Source: Pseudomonadales bacterium
GTDB taxonomy: Bacteria; Pseudomonadota; Gammaproteobacteria; Pseudomonadales; Azotimanducaceae
DNA length: 64,000 nt
Direction of reading: 5' to 3'
Assembly: GCA_012103505.1 (NCBI GenBank)
Contig: WLWP01000001.1
Location: 1,612,001 to 1,676,000 of the forward strand
Shown: positions 53,804 to 63,510 of the stretch, one piece after another
Layout: every line of letters begins with the position of its first letter
Position numbering within the stretch: position 1 is the first letter of the stretch
Notes under the pieces: generated by a model
What the model was told of the DNA's origin: nothing
Seen by the model: only the letters and a program-made list of their open reading frames with translations
Databases searched by the model: none
Made by a program: the position numbers and the translations under genes

Positions 53804-55231
53804 TTAGCGTGCTTGTGTCAGGATGAGAGAGATCTGTTGGCTGAACTGACGGAAAGTACCACGCTGTCGCTCCTCAACCGGGTGGCTAAGCTCAACATAC
53901 AAAACACCTATGGCTTTTCCGCCAATATGGATGCCTGCCAACAACGTTTCACCGCCCCCGTGCCAGGGTGAATTTTCTGTTGGCGCGGCTACGAGTACTT
54001 TCTTGCTGCCCAGCGCCTGATCAAAAACGTCCTCCTCGGCCACAGACCGGGCGAACCCATTCAGGGCCTCCGCCTCACTGCCGGACGCATACTTAACAAT
54101 CAAGCGGGTACGCTCTGCATTCAGAAGCATGAAGTAACATCTTTCTGCACTGAGCCCATCGAGTAGGCCGCTAACCAGTGTCGACATCAGCTCGTCGCGA
54201 GTTTCTTCGTTCTCCAAACCTTGGGCGATTGCATCAAGTGTCCCAAGTTGCCGCAACTGCAGAGACTCCCACGGTACAGCCGCCACCTCGGTACCGTTGC
54301 TTTTCATAACTTCCATCTGCTCGATCGACTCTTTGCTCTGCGTCAGCGCCTCGGGAGCTATGCCAAATTTTTCAGTTAAGGCTCGCGCCGCTTCAAAGTT
54401 CTCCCGAAGAATCGTCTCTAGCTCCCCACGATCGACCCTGTGGCTCACGCTGAGATCATGGATCAGCCCTTGGGCATCTGGGCTATCCCAACCGCCTAGT
54501 TCTATTGCAGTAGCAATCGCGTGACCTGAGTGTATGCAAGACACGGCGGGACGATCTCGAGCACTCTCATCATGACAACGCACACTCAGTTCACCCAAAT
54601 CCCAGTCGCGGGCGAGTTCATTGGAGAGCGCATCCAAGGAAAAACCCAAGACCTCAATTTCTGCATCTCTCTCGTGCGCTGCTACTTTAAGACGTTGCGC
54701 TAATGTTTCACCTTCCTCCTCACAACGACTCCAAAAGGCCATCGTGCCAACATCGCGCAACAACGCCGCAACGAACACTTCATCACCTTTTTCTTCCTGC
54801 AGCTCGGCAAGCGCCTTTGCCTGTGCCGCTGCGTGAAAAGCATGTGCCATAGTTGCACCAAGGCGTACATGGGCTTTTCCGCTCAACATCTCGTCAATGA
54901 CCGATATCGACAATGCCAGGTCTCTCACCGCATCAAAACCAATACGTACGATCGCAGTACTGATTGTATCGATTGCTTGCCTTTGTACATTGAACATCGA
55001 GCTATTGGCGATGTGGATCAATCGAGCTGCCATTGCGGCATCTCGACACACGACATCAGACAAATCGGCAGCCGACGAACCTCGATCGGTCGCAACACTG
55101 GCAACTTCACGCACCGTTTGCGCGAACGCAGGTATCCCAGAGGCATTTAAACGCGCACGCCATGTCTCTAATTCGAGCGAGCCTGGTCCGCGAGAGCCTA
55201 ATACTTGATTTTGATTTACGTTGGTCGTCAC
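53804..55231 (-). CDS. HDOD domain plus GAF-like signalling protein
   Basis: A 475-residue cytoplasmic protein. An N-terminal HDOD domain (about 28-230) contains ARLIHIANSSMFNVQRQAIDTISTAIVRIGFDAVRDLALSISV, a degenerate HD-related fold. Residues about 325-475 resemble a GAF domain (LMSTLVSGLLDGLSAERCYFMLLNAERTRLIVKYASG). HDOD proteins act in regulatory signalling rather than as hydrolases. It diverges from a hybrid histidine kinase across about 100 bp. Confidence 0.85.
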   Translation of the reverse strand: MTTNVNQNQVLGSRGPGSLELETWRARLNASGIPAFAQTVREVASVATDRGSSAADLSDVVCRDAAMAARLIHIANSSMFNVQRQAIDTISTAIVRIGFDAVRDLALSISVIDEMLSGKAHVRLGATMAHAFHAAAQAKALAELQEEKGDEVFVAALLRDVGTMAFWSRCEEEGETLAQRLKVAAHERDAEIEVLGFSLDALSNELARDWDLGELSVRCHDESARDRPAVSCIHSGHAIATAIELGGWDSPDAQGLIHDLSVSHRVDRGELETILRENFEAARALTEKFGIAPEALTQSKESIEQMEVMKSNGTEVAAVPWESLQLRQLGTLDAIAQGLENEETRDELMSTLVSGLLDGLSAERCYFMLLNAERTRLIVKYASGSEAEALNGFARSVAEEDVFDQALGSKKVLVAAPTENSPWHGGGETLLAGIHIGGKAIGVLYVELSHPVEERQRGTFRQFSQQISLILTQAR

Positions 55232-55334
55232 TCATTGAGTTTAGTTTCGTCTGCGCGACGCCGTAGCGAATAAATTCGTGCGCTGGTTCACGTTTTTAGT
55301 CAGCGCGGTGTCAACGGCGTTCTAGACTTAATCT

Positions 55335-57647
55335 ATGTCGATTCGATTCCTTCTTACCGCTTTGTGGCTGTGTTGCGCGACACCCACGAGCTTCGCCCAG
55401 GCAAACCCTGACGTCATCGTGGACGGCAGCGCCGCCAAGATTTTCTTAGGTACAAACACACAATTTCGTAGTGACCCCGAAGAATGGCAACCGAACGATC
55501 GCCGCAGTCTAAATTTTGGAATGACGACGAATACCTACTGGTTAAAGCATGAATTTCAAGTAGTCCCTAAAGGTTCCCAAGGACCAGGTGTCTGGTTCTA
55601 CCATTTAGACAACGGCAATATCAACGAAGCCGAGTTCATCCACTTCATCGACAACAAGGAAGTCAATCGAACCACAATGGGCACCACGGTGCCTTTTACT
55701 GAACGTGAGATTACCTATCGAAATTTCACGTTCCCTGTGCAGATTCGCCCTGGTTTTCACCAAATACTGGTCCGATTAAAAAGCGAAACAAACATTACCG
55801 TGACGCCCATCCTGCAAGACCCTTTTGATTGGCTGTTTGATACAAGTAGCGATCAGATTGTTCTCGGTGCGTTCTTTGGTGTTCTGATAATTCTGGCGAT
55901 CTACAACCTCTGTGTTTTTGCAGTCGTCCGCGAACGTGTTTTTCTCGTCTTTACAATCACAATCCTTGCCGCCCTCTGCTGGCGACTATCCCAATCTGGG
56001 ATCGCCTCCCAGTTTATATACCCTGCTGACCCCGAATGGCATGGTCCTTTCGTCCGTATTGCAGGTGCGACGATGGTCGCGTCCATACTCTGGTTTACGC
56101 GAGAGTTTTTGCGCACCTGGGAATGGTCACAACTCGCAGATCGTTGGCTGATCATTCAGGCGAGTATCATGCTCTCGTTCTCCATACTGCCAATTTTTGA
56201 CTACCTGCCGAGTCTGAGCATGCTCTTTTTCGTCTGCTCGCCATTTGTATGTCTCGTCGTTTCCGCGATAGCAGTACGTCGCCGTGTACGTGGAAGCGTG
56301 CCATTTCTCTTTGCTATGTCCTTCTATATCGGCGGCATTTTACTAGGTATTGGTCATGCCATCGGCGCCATCGAGAGTGCCGCGATTGCCGCTTGGGGTA
56401 ACGATCTATCTCTTATTGCCTTGGGTGTTGTCTCATCAGTCGGACTTGCGAGTCGTTTATCAGAAGAAAAGGTCTCCAAAGAACTTGCAGAAAACGAAGC
56501 GCATGCTAAAAGCGAGTTCCTAGCTAATATGAGTCACGAAATACGCACACCACTAAATGCCATCGTTGGTTTTACAGAACTACTGCGTGAGATGGAATTA
56601 GGCAAAGACCAGAGGGACTATGTTAAACGCGTACAGACAGCCTCAAAAAGTCTCTCCGGAATAATCAACGATGTCCTTGATTACTCAAAGATAGAAGCTG
56701 GCAAACTCGTATTAGAAAACCAACCCATGTCGGTAACATCAATCTTCAACAACATGGAGTCGATGTTTAGTGAGCGAGCAGTCGAAAACGATACTCAGCT
56801 AACTCTGCATATCGCCGAAGATGTGCCTAAACAAATAAAAGGAGACTCCCTCAGAGTCGCACAAATCCTAACGAATCTAATCAGCAACGCTCTGAAGTTT
56901 ACAAATAACGGGACCGTCGACGTGTCAGCGAAGGTGGTTACACAAGGCGAAAGCGAAACTCGCATACGTTTCGAAGTCAAAGATACGGGCATCGGAATGA
57001 CGCCAGACCAGCAAGCCGTTCTCTTCTCACCCTTCACCCAGGCAGACGCTTCAACGACTCGTAAGTTTGGTGGCACTGGTTTAGGTCTTGCCATTTGCAA
57101 ACAACTGTCTGAATTGATGGGCGGCAGCATCGCCCTCGAATCGACTTCGGGTAAGGGTTCTACTTTTACTGTGGAGTTACCTTTCCACCGTAACCTGTTT
57201 GATGAGCGAATGCCCACAGCATCCAAACTCATCAGCGATCTCACGGGCGTACGGGCACTCCTGGTCGAAGACAACACGACAAATCAATTGCTGGCGAAAA
57301 CGATGCTGAGAAAGGCAGGCGCAGATTGTGACGTTGCAGCAAACGGCCAAGAAGCCTTGGATCGGTTGGCAACGACCGCGTATGACGTTGTGTTAATGGA
57401 CTGTCAGATGCCGGTAATGGATGGTTACGAAACTACTGGCCACATTAGAAAAACTCTTCGCATGACGAAACTCCCCATCATCGCGATGACAGCAAACGCT
57501 CTTCAAGGTGATCGCGAACGTTGTCTAGACGCCGGTATGGACGACTACATCACTAAGCCCATCAAGATTGCTGACCTGTCCCTGATCGTCAAAAAATGGG
57601 TGAACATGTCAAAAGTACCAACCTCGGACGCGTTGCCTGCCACGTAG
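55335..57647 (+). CDS. 7TM-DISM hybrid sensor histidine kinase with receiver domain
   Basis: A 770-residue membrane hybrid kinase. The signal peptide is at 1-22. A periplasmic 7TMR-DISMED2-like beta domain (about 30-165) follows, then a seven-helix 7TM-DISM block (about 175-375). The HisKA box [19 protein letters not shown] has phospho-His401, the HATPase has [15 protein letters not shown] and [12 protein letters not shown], and a C-terminal receiver domain carries [15 protein letters not shown] with phospho-Asp689. No separate response regulator is next to it. Ligand unknown. The 3' end is 19 bp from the expected end of the convergent cytochrome gene. Confidence 0.93.
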   Translation: MSIRFLLTALWLCCATPTSFAQANPDVIVDGSAAKIFLGTNTQFRSDPEEWQPNDRRSLNFGMTTNTYWLKHEFQVVPKGSQGPGVWFYHLDNGNINEAEFIHFIDNKEVNRTTMGTTVPFTEREITYRNFTFPVQIRPGFHQILVRLKSETNITVTPILQDPFDWLFDTSSDQIVLGAFFGVLIILAIYNLCVFAVVRERVFLVFTITILAALCWRLSQSGIASQFIYPADPEWHGPFVRIAGATMVASILWFTREFLRTWEWSQLADRWLIIQASIMLSFSILPIFDYLPSLSMLFFVCSPFVCLVVSAIAVRRRVRGSVPFLFAMSFYIGGILLGIGHAIGAIESAAIAAWGNDLSLIALGVVSSVGLASRLSEEKVSKELAENEAHAKSEFLANMSHEIRTPLNAIVGFTELLREMELGKDQRDYVKRVQTASKSLSGIINDVLDYSKIEAGKLVLENQPMSVTSIFNNMESMFSERAVENDTQLTLHIAEDVPKQIKGDSLRVAQILTNLISNALKFTNNGTVDVSAKVVTQGESETRIRFEVKDTGIGMTPDQQAVLFSPFTQADASTTRKFGGTGLGLAICKQLSELMGGSIALESTSGKGSTFTVELPFHRNLFDERMPTASKLISDLTGVRALLVEDNTTNQLLAKTMLRKAGADCDVAANGQEALDRLATTAYDVVLMDCQMPVMDGYETTGHIRKTLRMTKLPIIAMTANALQGDRERCLDAGMDDYITKPIKIADLSLIVKKWVNMSKVPTSDALPAT

Positions 57648-58204
57648 CAGCAACCCTTATGAAACTTCAATCGGGCAACTGAAACTCCGAATAAAATCGC
57701 TCTCGATTCGGCATTGAGACACCCGGTGCCCTCGGGGACAACGCCATTTACGTAAAGTAAATATGCAACGAGCGCGTAAACTTCATCATTCTGCAGCGTG
57801 CCTGGCTCAGCAAAAGGCATCGCCCTGCGGATGTAGTCGAACAACGGAGGAGCATAAGGCCAAAAAGACCCGATCGTGCGTGTGCTTGGTACTTCATCAA
57901 GCCCCACATGGCCACCTGCCAATTGATCATTAATCCCACCGCGACCTCCAATACCATGACAAGCCATGCACAGCTTATCGTAGAGTTGTCTGCCAACTGC
58001 AACGTCACCCTGCCCGTCTGGCAGACCGACGCCAGTTGAAAATACGGTCAAGGCGCCAACTTCGTCTTCCGATATGGCTATACCCAAACCTGGCTTATCT
58101 GCGTGGACAACGCCAATCACGCACAAAAGGATGACAACAACACCAGAGGTGCGTATTGCTTTGGGTGTAGTGATTTTAGGCATACACATTGGTGAACCCT
58201 CCAT
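57545..58204 (-). CDS. cytochrome c, SoxD-like sulfite dehydrogenase subunit, frameshifted near 3' end
   Basis: Periplasmic c-type cytochrome. An N-terminal helix (about 20-36, [14 protein letters not shown]) is followed by the haem site CMACH at residues 79-83, in a SoxD/SorB-like context. In the open frame the C-terminus after TGC is not family-like and overruns the histidine kinase gene. Dropping one base at about 57721 gives [17 protein letters not shown] and a stop at 57667, the usual MPNR ending. The likely intact gene is therefore 57667 to about 58183. The ATG at 58183 overlaps the molybdenum subunit's stop. It would accept electrons from that subunit. Confidence 0.78.
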   Translation of the reverse strand: MEGSPMCMPKITTPKAIRTSGVVVILLCVIGVVHADKPGLGIAISEDEVGALTVFSTGVGLPDGQGDVAVGRQLYDKLCMACHGIGGRGGINDQLAGGHVGLDEVPSTRTIGSFWPYAPPLFDYIRRAMPFAEPGTLQNDEVYALVAYLLYVNGVVPEGTGCLNAESRAILFGVSVARLKFHKGCCYVAGNASEVGTFDMFTHFLTIRDRSAILMGLVM

Positions 58205-59420
58205 CTGCCCCGACTTGCCACGCTTGGATCGCGTTGTAATGGTAGAAAAAGCGTGACCTTTTTAATTCCAGAATCTCATCTCTCGTTGGCTGCCGACCAG
58301 ACTCATCATGGGCGCGAGACATGAGTTGAGTAGGCTTTCCAGACCACTGCCAGGGTAGGCGAAACCTAACTGCAGACTTATCGAGAATAGGTCCGTCAAT
58401 TTGCGCATCCGCCCACGTTCGACCGCCATCCGCTGAAACCTCTACTCGACGCACAGAACCGTTCCCAGACCAAGCGAGACCTCTAATCTCGTATAAGCCC
58501 TTATCCGTCAACTTCAATCCAGGGGACGGTGATGTAATGACCGACTTTATCGCCATGGGAAAGGTAAACACCTCGGCCTTCCCATTGGCATACACGTCTG
58601 TGTACTTTGATGTCTCTTGCCGCGATAGCGCTGGCTGGTTACTGACTTGCAATCGGTGCAACCACTTAACACTCATGTTTCCCTCATAACCCGGGAGTAG
58701 TAAACGCATTGGATAACCTTGCTGCGGTCGAATGCGTTCGCCATTTTGATAAAGTGCGATCAAGGCATCATCCATTATCTTTTCCAGCGGCACACTGCGG
58801 TTCAGCCGGGCCGCATCCGCACCTTCCGCCACAACCCATGCAGCATCCTCAGCCAATCCCGCTTCTTCCAACAAGAGCCTTATCGGCACGCCGGTCCACT
58901 CGGACTGGGAAATCAACCCATGGATCTCACTGACCGATGCATCGCGTGGATCCGGTGCCAGCAGAGCGGCGCTGTTGCCTGAGCATTCTATAAAACACTG
59001 TCTGGTTACATGCGGATAGCGATCCAATGCTTCCAGGGAGAACTTTAGAGGCTGTTTGACGGCTCCATGAACAATTAGACTATGCTGCGACGGATCGATG
59101 TCCGGCACGCCGCTGTGGTGACGTTCGAAGTGCAGCGCCGACGGTGTAATCGTACCCTGCAAGTGTTCCAGAGGGGTCCGTGAAGCACCAGCTCCTGTTG
59201 TGCCAGCCTGACCGCCAATACCCTGCCTGACGATGTCCGCTTCAAACCGACTTCGCTGACTGTAGCCTTCCATCCCCAGACCAGGTTGGCGCATCCAAGC
59301 CTTGCGCTCGTCTGCCGCCACGCTGGAAAACGTTAGCGCGCCTGTTGCGACCAGCCCGCCTTTGAGAAAAGCACGCCGATGAAACAACCCATTGTCGGCT
59401 GCAAAATCTGTCTTGTTCAC
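58176..59420 (-). CDS. SoxC-like molybdopterin sulfite dehydrogenase
   Basis: A 414-residue Tat-exported molybdoenzyme of the sulfite oxidase family. The twin-arginine signal FHRRAFLKGGLVATGALTF is at about 13-31. The molybdenum-ligating Cys146 is in FIECSGNS, followed by WTGVPIRLLLEEAG. The C-terminal dimerisation domain has RRVEVSADGGRTWADA. The combination with a SoxD-like cytochrome (8-bp-scale overlap) gives a sulfite or sulfur dehydrogenase pair. No SoxXYZAB genes are present in the window, so a stand-alone sulfite-oxidising role is more likely than the full Sox pathway. Confidence 0.92.
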   Translation of the reverse strand: MNKTDFAADNGLFHRRAFLKGGLVATGALTFSSVAADERKAWMRQPGLGMEGYSQRSRFEADIVRQGIGGQAGTTGAGASRTPLEHLQGTITPSALHFERHHSGVPDIDPSQHSLIVHGAVKQPLKFSLEALDRYPHVTRQCFIECSGNSAALLAPDPRDASVSEIHGLISQSEWTGVPIRLLLEEAGLAEDAAWVVAEGADAARLNRSVPLEKIMDDALIALYQNGERIRPQQGYPMRLLLPGYEGNMSVKWLHRLQVSNQPALSRQETSKYTDVYANGKAEVFTFPMAIKSVITSPSPGLKLTDKGLYEIRGLAWSGNGSVRRVEVSADGGRTWADAQIDGPILDKSAVRFRLPWQWSGKPTQLMSRAHDESGRQPTRDEILELKRSRFFYHYNAIQAWQVGADGGFTNVYA

Positions 59421-59477
59421 TGAACCCTCCTTCGTTCGAGCTTTTATACCAATTCCAGATGCCTATGGCGTAACTTT

Positions 59478-60509
59478 CTACTCAGCAAAGAGCGGTAACA
59501 GTTCACGTGCAGCATCGCGCAAATAGTTAACCTTAGAGTCGATCGGCAGCACTGGATGCGTTAACACCCACTGAGCCGGAATATCCGATGCAGCTAGCGT
59601 TGTTTCTAACTGGCTCGCGATCGCCTCCCAATCGCCGTATAGCGCAAACGCATCTGCAGCACGATCTGGCAAGAAATCGACCTGTGTTCCGGCTAACACC
59701 ATATCTTGGTGGTGCAGAAAATCTGGATAGACTCGCCCGCGCAATGTATGTGGGTCTTCGCCGTGCCACGCGAGTTCGGGCAAATCGAACAGAAACTTCG
59801 AGTACTCGTAGTAACCTGCGGCAATTGCCTTGGCCATAAGCAGTGCAGCTTTGGCATCGCTATTGATCGCGGTATGAAATATCAGCCCGACTTGGATATC
59901 ACTGGCAGCGCGACCACTGTCAGCCAAGCCATGCTTCACCGCGTCCCAAGCCATATTAAGATTGGCCGGATCTCGCCCGACGCGGATCCAAACACCATCT
60001 GCGACACGACCGGCCATACGTAAATTTTTTGGTCCTTGGGCCGCAACCCAAACGGGCACATGCTGGGCATGATTTAGACGCGCTGGCTTCAACGCACCGA
60101 CATCTATCGCATCGCCCTGCAGAAGTGCTCTCGTCATTTGCACTGCCGATTCAATTGCATCCACTTTAGCCGGGGCAAGTCCATTGAACCGAACGGCGGT
60201 GTCGCCAACGCCCAATCCCTGATGGATTCGGCCAGGTGCGAATTCGGCAACTGTAGCGATGGATCCTGCGAGCGCTGATGGATGACGGATTACTGGTGTG
60301 TCGAGCAGTGTGCCCAGATGAATGTGTTCCGTAGCGCGGGCTGCAAATGCAAGACAGACATAGGGGTCAGGGACCTTCAAAGGGTTGCAGGGCAGCAGAC
60401 CCATCGACCAACCTTGGGCTTCTGCCTCAATCGCGCTCTCTGCAAATTCTAGTGGACCTCGCATGTCCAGCCGATTTAATGCGAATTGCATGCGTTTGGC
60501 GTAAGACAA
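59478..60509 (-). CDS. LLM class (luciferase-like) flavin/F420-dependent oxidoreductase
   Basis: A 343-residue TIM-barrel flavoprotein. Visible blocks are AIEAEAQGWSMGLLPCNPLKVPDPYVCLAFAARATEHIHLGT (about 23-64), RHPSALAGSIATVAEFAPGRIHQGLGVGD and VPVWVAAQGPKNLRMAGRVADGVWI. It is more similar to F420-dependent or flavin-dependent members than to bacterial luciferase itself. The gene follows a thiolase-like gene by 18 bp, as in side-chain degradation clusters of lipids or sterols, where such flavoproteins can oxidise intermediates. The cofactor is unresolved. Confidence 0.85.
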   Translation of the reverse strand: MSYAKRMQFALNRLDMRGPLEFAESAIEAEAQGWSMGLLPCNPLKVPDPYVCLAFAARATEHIHLGTLLDTPVIRHPSALAGSIATVAEFAPGRIHQGLGVGDTAVRFNGLAPAKVDAIESAVQMTRALLQGDAIDVGALKPARLNHAQHVPVWVAAQGPKNLRMAGRVADGVWIRVGRDPANLNMAWDAVKHGLADSGRAASDIQVGLIFHTAINSDAKAALLMAKAIAAGYYEYSKFLFDLPELAWHGEDPHTLRGRVYPDFLHHQDMVLAGTQVDFLPDRAADAFALYGDWEAIASQLETTLAASDIPAQWVLTHPVLPIDSKVNYLRDAARELLPLFAE

Positions 60510-60527
60510 CCTTCTTAAGCGGAAGAG

Positions 60528-61670
60528 CTACGTCGACAGTACCGTTACACCTGATAGACCTGGTGCTCCGTAAACATGGGTATAGCCAACCTTCGGTTCG
60601 TTCGGCACTTGCCGAACACCCGCCTGCCCCCGTAGCTGCAAGCAAACCTCGTAAACCTGCCGCAGACCTGATGCACCAACAGGTTCGCCATTCGCGATAC
60701 AGCCTCCATCAGTGTTCGCTGGCAATTTTCCATCGATATCGGTCCAACCATTGGCGAGCCATTCTTCTTGGTCACCGTCTTGGCAGAATCCGTTTTCCGA
60801 CATGTGCATGATTTCTGCACCCGACTCCGTGTCTTGTAACTGAGCAACCTGAACATCTGCCGGTGCCACGCCTGCCATCTCAAATGCCGCTTCGGAAGCT
60901 CGAACCGTTGGGGAATCCGCACGTTCAAGGGCCTGGTTTTGTGAGAAGACCTCAAAGCTGCCAAAGCTCCTTGTCTTGACCACAGCGGCTTTAAGGAAAA
61001 TCGGATTCGAAGCGTACTCATGCGCCTTGTCTGCACGACAGAGGATCATGGCGCAACCGCCTTCGGCGGGAGAACAAAACATGTACTTGCGCAGAGGATG
61101 GGCAACCATCGCAGAGTTGGCAACATCGTCAAAAGAAAATGCCTCCCGACGCCATGCGTTTTCATTCATCGCACCATTCTTGAAATTTTTCACTGCAACT
61201 CTTGTTAATGAGTCTTCAGAGATACCAAACTCATGCATATACCGTTGTATCTTCATACCAAAGAACTGCGGCGTGAGCGCCATGCCAATGTCGCCATACC
61301 ATTTGCCAAGACCCCTGCCTGCCGGATCTACCGTGAAGGCGCCTCGTGGGTGCTTATCAAAACCCACGGCCATACCCAGATCGAACATGCCTGACTTAAT
61401 CGCCATGTAGGCAGATTGCAGCGCACTACCGCCTGTGGCACAACCATTAGAAACGTTTACGAATTGCAGCCCCGTCAAACCAAGCTTGGATACCATGGAA
61501 TCAGGCTTTTCTGCAGCTCCGGTACCACCGTAGGCAAACTCAACATCGGACCAATCGACGCCCGCATCTGCGATGGCTTCTCGCGCCGCATGCACACCTT
61601 GTTCAAGCCCCGTGAGGTTATCCGTTCGGCCAAACGGATGGATACCGATACCGACAATTGCTACATCCAC
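60528..61670 (-). CDS. thiolase-like lipid-transfer protein (SCP-x/Ltp2 type)
   Basis: A 380-residue thiolase-fold protein. The nucleophilic cysteine is Cys77 in NGCATGGSA. The usual GHP motif is altered to GEPVGASG near residue 325, so the second catalytic His is missing. The C-terminal Cys of classic thiolases is also not evident. This pattern is typical of the lipid-transfer (Ltp2/ChsH-associated) aldolase-type proteins, which cleave side chains by retro-aldol chemistry. They usually require a DUF35 partner, and one is encoded 12 bp upstream. Confidence 0.83.
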   Translation of the reverse strand: MDVAIVGIGIHPFGRTDNLTGLEQGVHAAREAIADAGVDWSDVEFAYGGTGAAEKPDSMVSKLGLTGLQFVNVSNGCATGGSALQSAYMAIKSGMFDLGMAVGFDKHPRGAFTVDPAGRGLGKWYGDIGMALTPQFFGMKIQRYMHEFGISEDSLTRVAVKNFKNGAMNENAWRREAFSFDDVANSAMVAHPLRKYMFCSPAEGGCAMILCRADKAHEYASNPIFLKAAVVKTRSFGSFEVFSQNQALERADSPTVRASEAAFEMAGVAPADVQVAQLQDTESGAEIMHMSENGFCQDGDQEEWLANGWTDIDGKLPANTDGGCIANGEPVGASGLRQVYEVCLQLRGQAGVRQVPNEPKVGYTHVYGAPGLSGVTVLST

Positions 61671-61682
61671 TCTCTTCTCCCT

Positions 61683-62126
61683 TTACAGTTCGTCTACAGG
61701 CGTAAAGAAGTAAGCGATCACATCTTTACCATCGCGCTCAATGTACTTCTCGACAACCAACTCTAGTTCCATGCCAACGTGCAGGCGGTCCACATCCCGA
61801 GTCTTGATTCGAGTTTGCACTCTTGTTTGATCAGCAAGCTCAACGTACCCAACCCCAAAAGGCTGGAAATTTTCGGCGGTCTCAGGACCGTCATAAGGTG
61901 GTCGATTTGGCAAAAAACACTGCAGAGTGAAGGTCCAAAGCGTGCCTCGTCGCTCTAACTCAACATTATCTGTGTCTACACAGGAGCACGCTGGACAGCT
62001 ATCCTGGGCAGGAAATGTCACGACGCCACAATGGCTGCAGCGACTACCAATGAGCCGAGGGTCATTGGAAGGCCATGTAAAAAGACCTTCGGCAATCGGA
62101 ATCTGATCCGCAATACTTGTCGCCAT
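61683..62126 (-). CDS. DUF35 OB-fold / zinc-ribbon protein
   Basis: A 147-residue acyl-CoA-associated OB-fold protein with an N-terminal zinc ribbon (Cys30, Cys33, Cys44, Cys47 in GSRCSHCGVVTFPAQDSCPAC). Its C-terminal OB domain has GTLWTFTLQCF, PFGVGYVELADQTRVQTRI and VGMELELVVEKY-like ending. DUF35 proteins typically form a complex with thiolase or lipid-transfer proteins. The adjacent Ltp2-like gene makes that partnership likely here. Confidence 0.88.
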   Translation of the reverse strand: MATSIADQIPIAEGLFTWPSNDPRLIGSRCSHCGVVTFPAQDSCPACSCVDTDNVELERRGTLWTFTLQCFLPNRPPYDGPETAENFQPFGVGYVELADQTRVQTRIKTRDVDRLHVGMELELVVEKYIERDGKDVIAYFFTPVDEL

Positions 62127-62207
62127 TAACCTACCGAAATTTGTAACACGTTTGACAGTCTACCGATCCAGGTCGGATCTAGCTATCTGCCAATGTTCGC
62201 GCAGCAG

Positions 62208-63401
62208 CTAAATGGCCTCGGCATCTCGAAGCGCTTGGATTTGCTGTTCCGTTAAGCCGCCCAATTCCAACAGCACCTGATCCGTTGCACCCCCTAAAGC
62301 CGGTGGCGGGGTTAAAGCCGGGGGCTCAATGTCTTTGAAACGAAGCGGGGTTTGCATCTGAGCTATTTCTCCAAATGCCTCATGTTTGCTACGTTGTAAC
62401 GTGCCACGTTCTGCCAAATGCGGGTCATCTAGAACGTCTTGCAGATCCTTAACTGGAGCGCAAATCACGCCATGGTCTTGGGCCGTCGCGAACACCTCAG
62501 CCTTAGAATGTTGTCGTGTCCACTGATTGACTACCTCGTCCACTTCATCGATGTGTTTAGCGCGCTGCGCAAATGTTGTAAATCTTGGATCTTCGGCCAC
62601 CTCCGGCGCGCCCATGGCCTTACAGAGCTTGCGCCAATGACCTTCACGAATGCAGATGATGGCCACATGCCCATCGCTCGCTTCATAAACGTTGTAGGGA
62701 GCTAACGCCTGTCCGGGGTGTCTGTTGCCTGCGCGAGGTTGTTGATCGCCTGTCACATAATAGGATCCTAAGGCAGTCGCCAGTGTCGGAAACACACAGT
62801 CCTGCATCGATATGTCTACTGTCGCCCCTTCACCTGTCTGCTCGCGGCTATACAAGGCACTAACAATCGCACCATACAAGTGAGTCCCAGCAATGAAGTC
62901 AGCGAACGCTGCAGCTGTTTTGAGTGGCGGTCCGGAATTCTCTCCTGTGATGCTCATCACACCAGTCATCGCCTGCAAGGTTATGTCCATACCAAGGTAA
63001 TCCCGGTACGGCCCAGCCGAAATGCCATAGCCCGTGCTCGAGGCATAAACCAGTCGTGGATTGACCGCGCGTAGCGCTTCTGCGCCGATGCCGTACCTGT
63101 CCATCGTTCCTGGAGCGAAATTTTCGAACACGACGTCAACCTCGGCTGCCAAGGTTTTGAGGAGATCTTGACCTTCTTCACTCTTGATATTCAGCGTCAT
63201 ACTTTCCTTGTTGGAATTCAACAACGAGAAAGCAAAGCTGGAAGCTGACGTGTTACCACGGGCTCGGAGCGTCTCGCCGATGAGCGATTCGACTTTAATG
63301 ACCCGAGCCCCTCCTTGAGCCAACAAGAATCCGCAATAAGGTCCGTTATAAACCTGTCCAAAGTCCAGCACTGTTACGCCGGTTAGCGGCTGCTGATTCA
63401 T
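62208..63401 (-). CDS. CaiB/BaiF (class III) CoA-transferase
   Basis: A protein of about 397 residues that moves CoA between carboxylic acids through an aspartyl intermediate. The start ATG 63401 is preceded by GGAGAGG at ideal spacing, so the upstream ATG at 63413 is less likely. The active-site Asp139 lies in DYLGMDITLQA. Opening and middle blocks are VLDFGQVYNGPYCGFLLAQGGARVIKVE and NKESMTLNIKSEEGQDLLKTLAAEVDVVFENFAPGTM, all typical. It would activate the acid substrate for the lipid-transfer and LLM enzymes of this cluster. Confidence 0.92.
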   Translation of the reverse strand: MNQQPLTGVTVLDFGQVYNGPYCGFLLAQGGARVIKVESLIGETLRARGNTSASSFAFSLLNSNKESMTLNIKSEEGQDLLKTLAAEVDVVFENFAPGTMDRYGIGAEALRAVNPRLVYASSTGYGISAGPYRDYLGMDITLQAMTGVMSITGENSGPPLKTAAAFADFIAGTHLYGAIVSALYSREQTGEGATVDISMQDCVFPTLATALGSYYVTGDQQPRAGNRHPGQALAPYNVYEASDGHVAIICIREGHWRKLCKAMGAPEVAEDPRFTTFAQRAKHIDEVDEVVNQWTRQHSKAEVFATAQDHGVICAPVKDLQDVLDDPHLAERGTLQRSKHEAFGEIAQMQTPLRFKDIEPPALTPPPALGGATDQVLLELGGLTEQQIQALRDAEAI

Positions 63402-63510
63402 GTCCTCTCCCATAAAACTTTCATTAGAAAGTGAAGCATGTTCTATTAAGCCGGGTCAAACATGACCAAATACGAAAACAAAAGTCACGAGACCAGGACG
63501 TGAGAAGACA

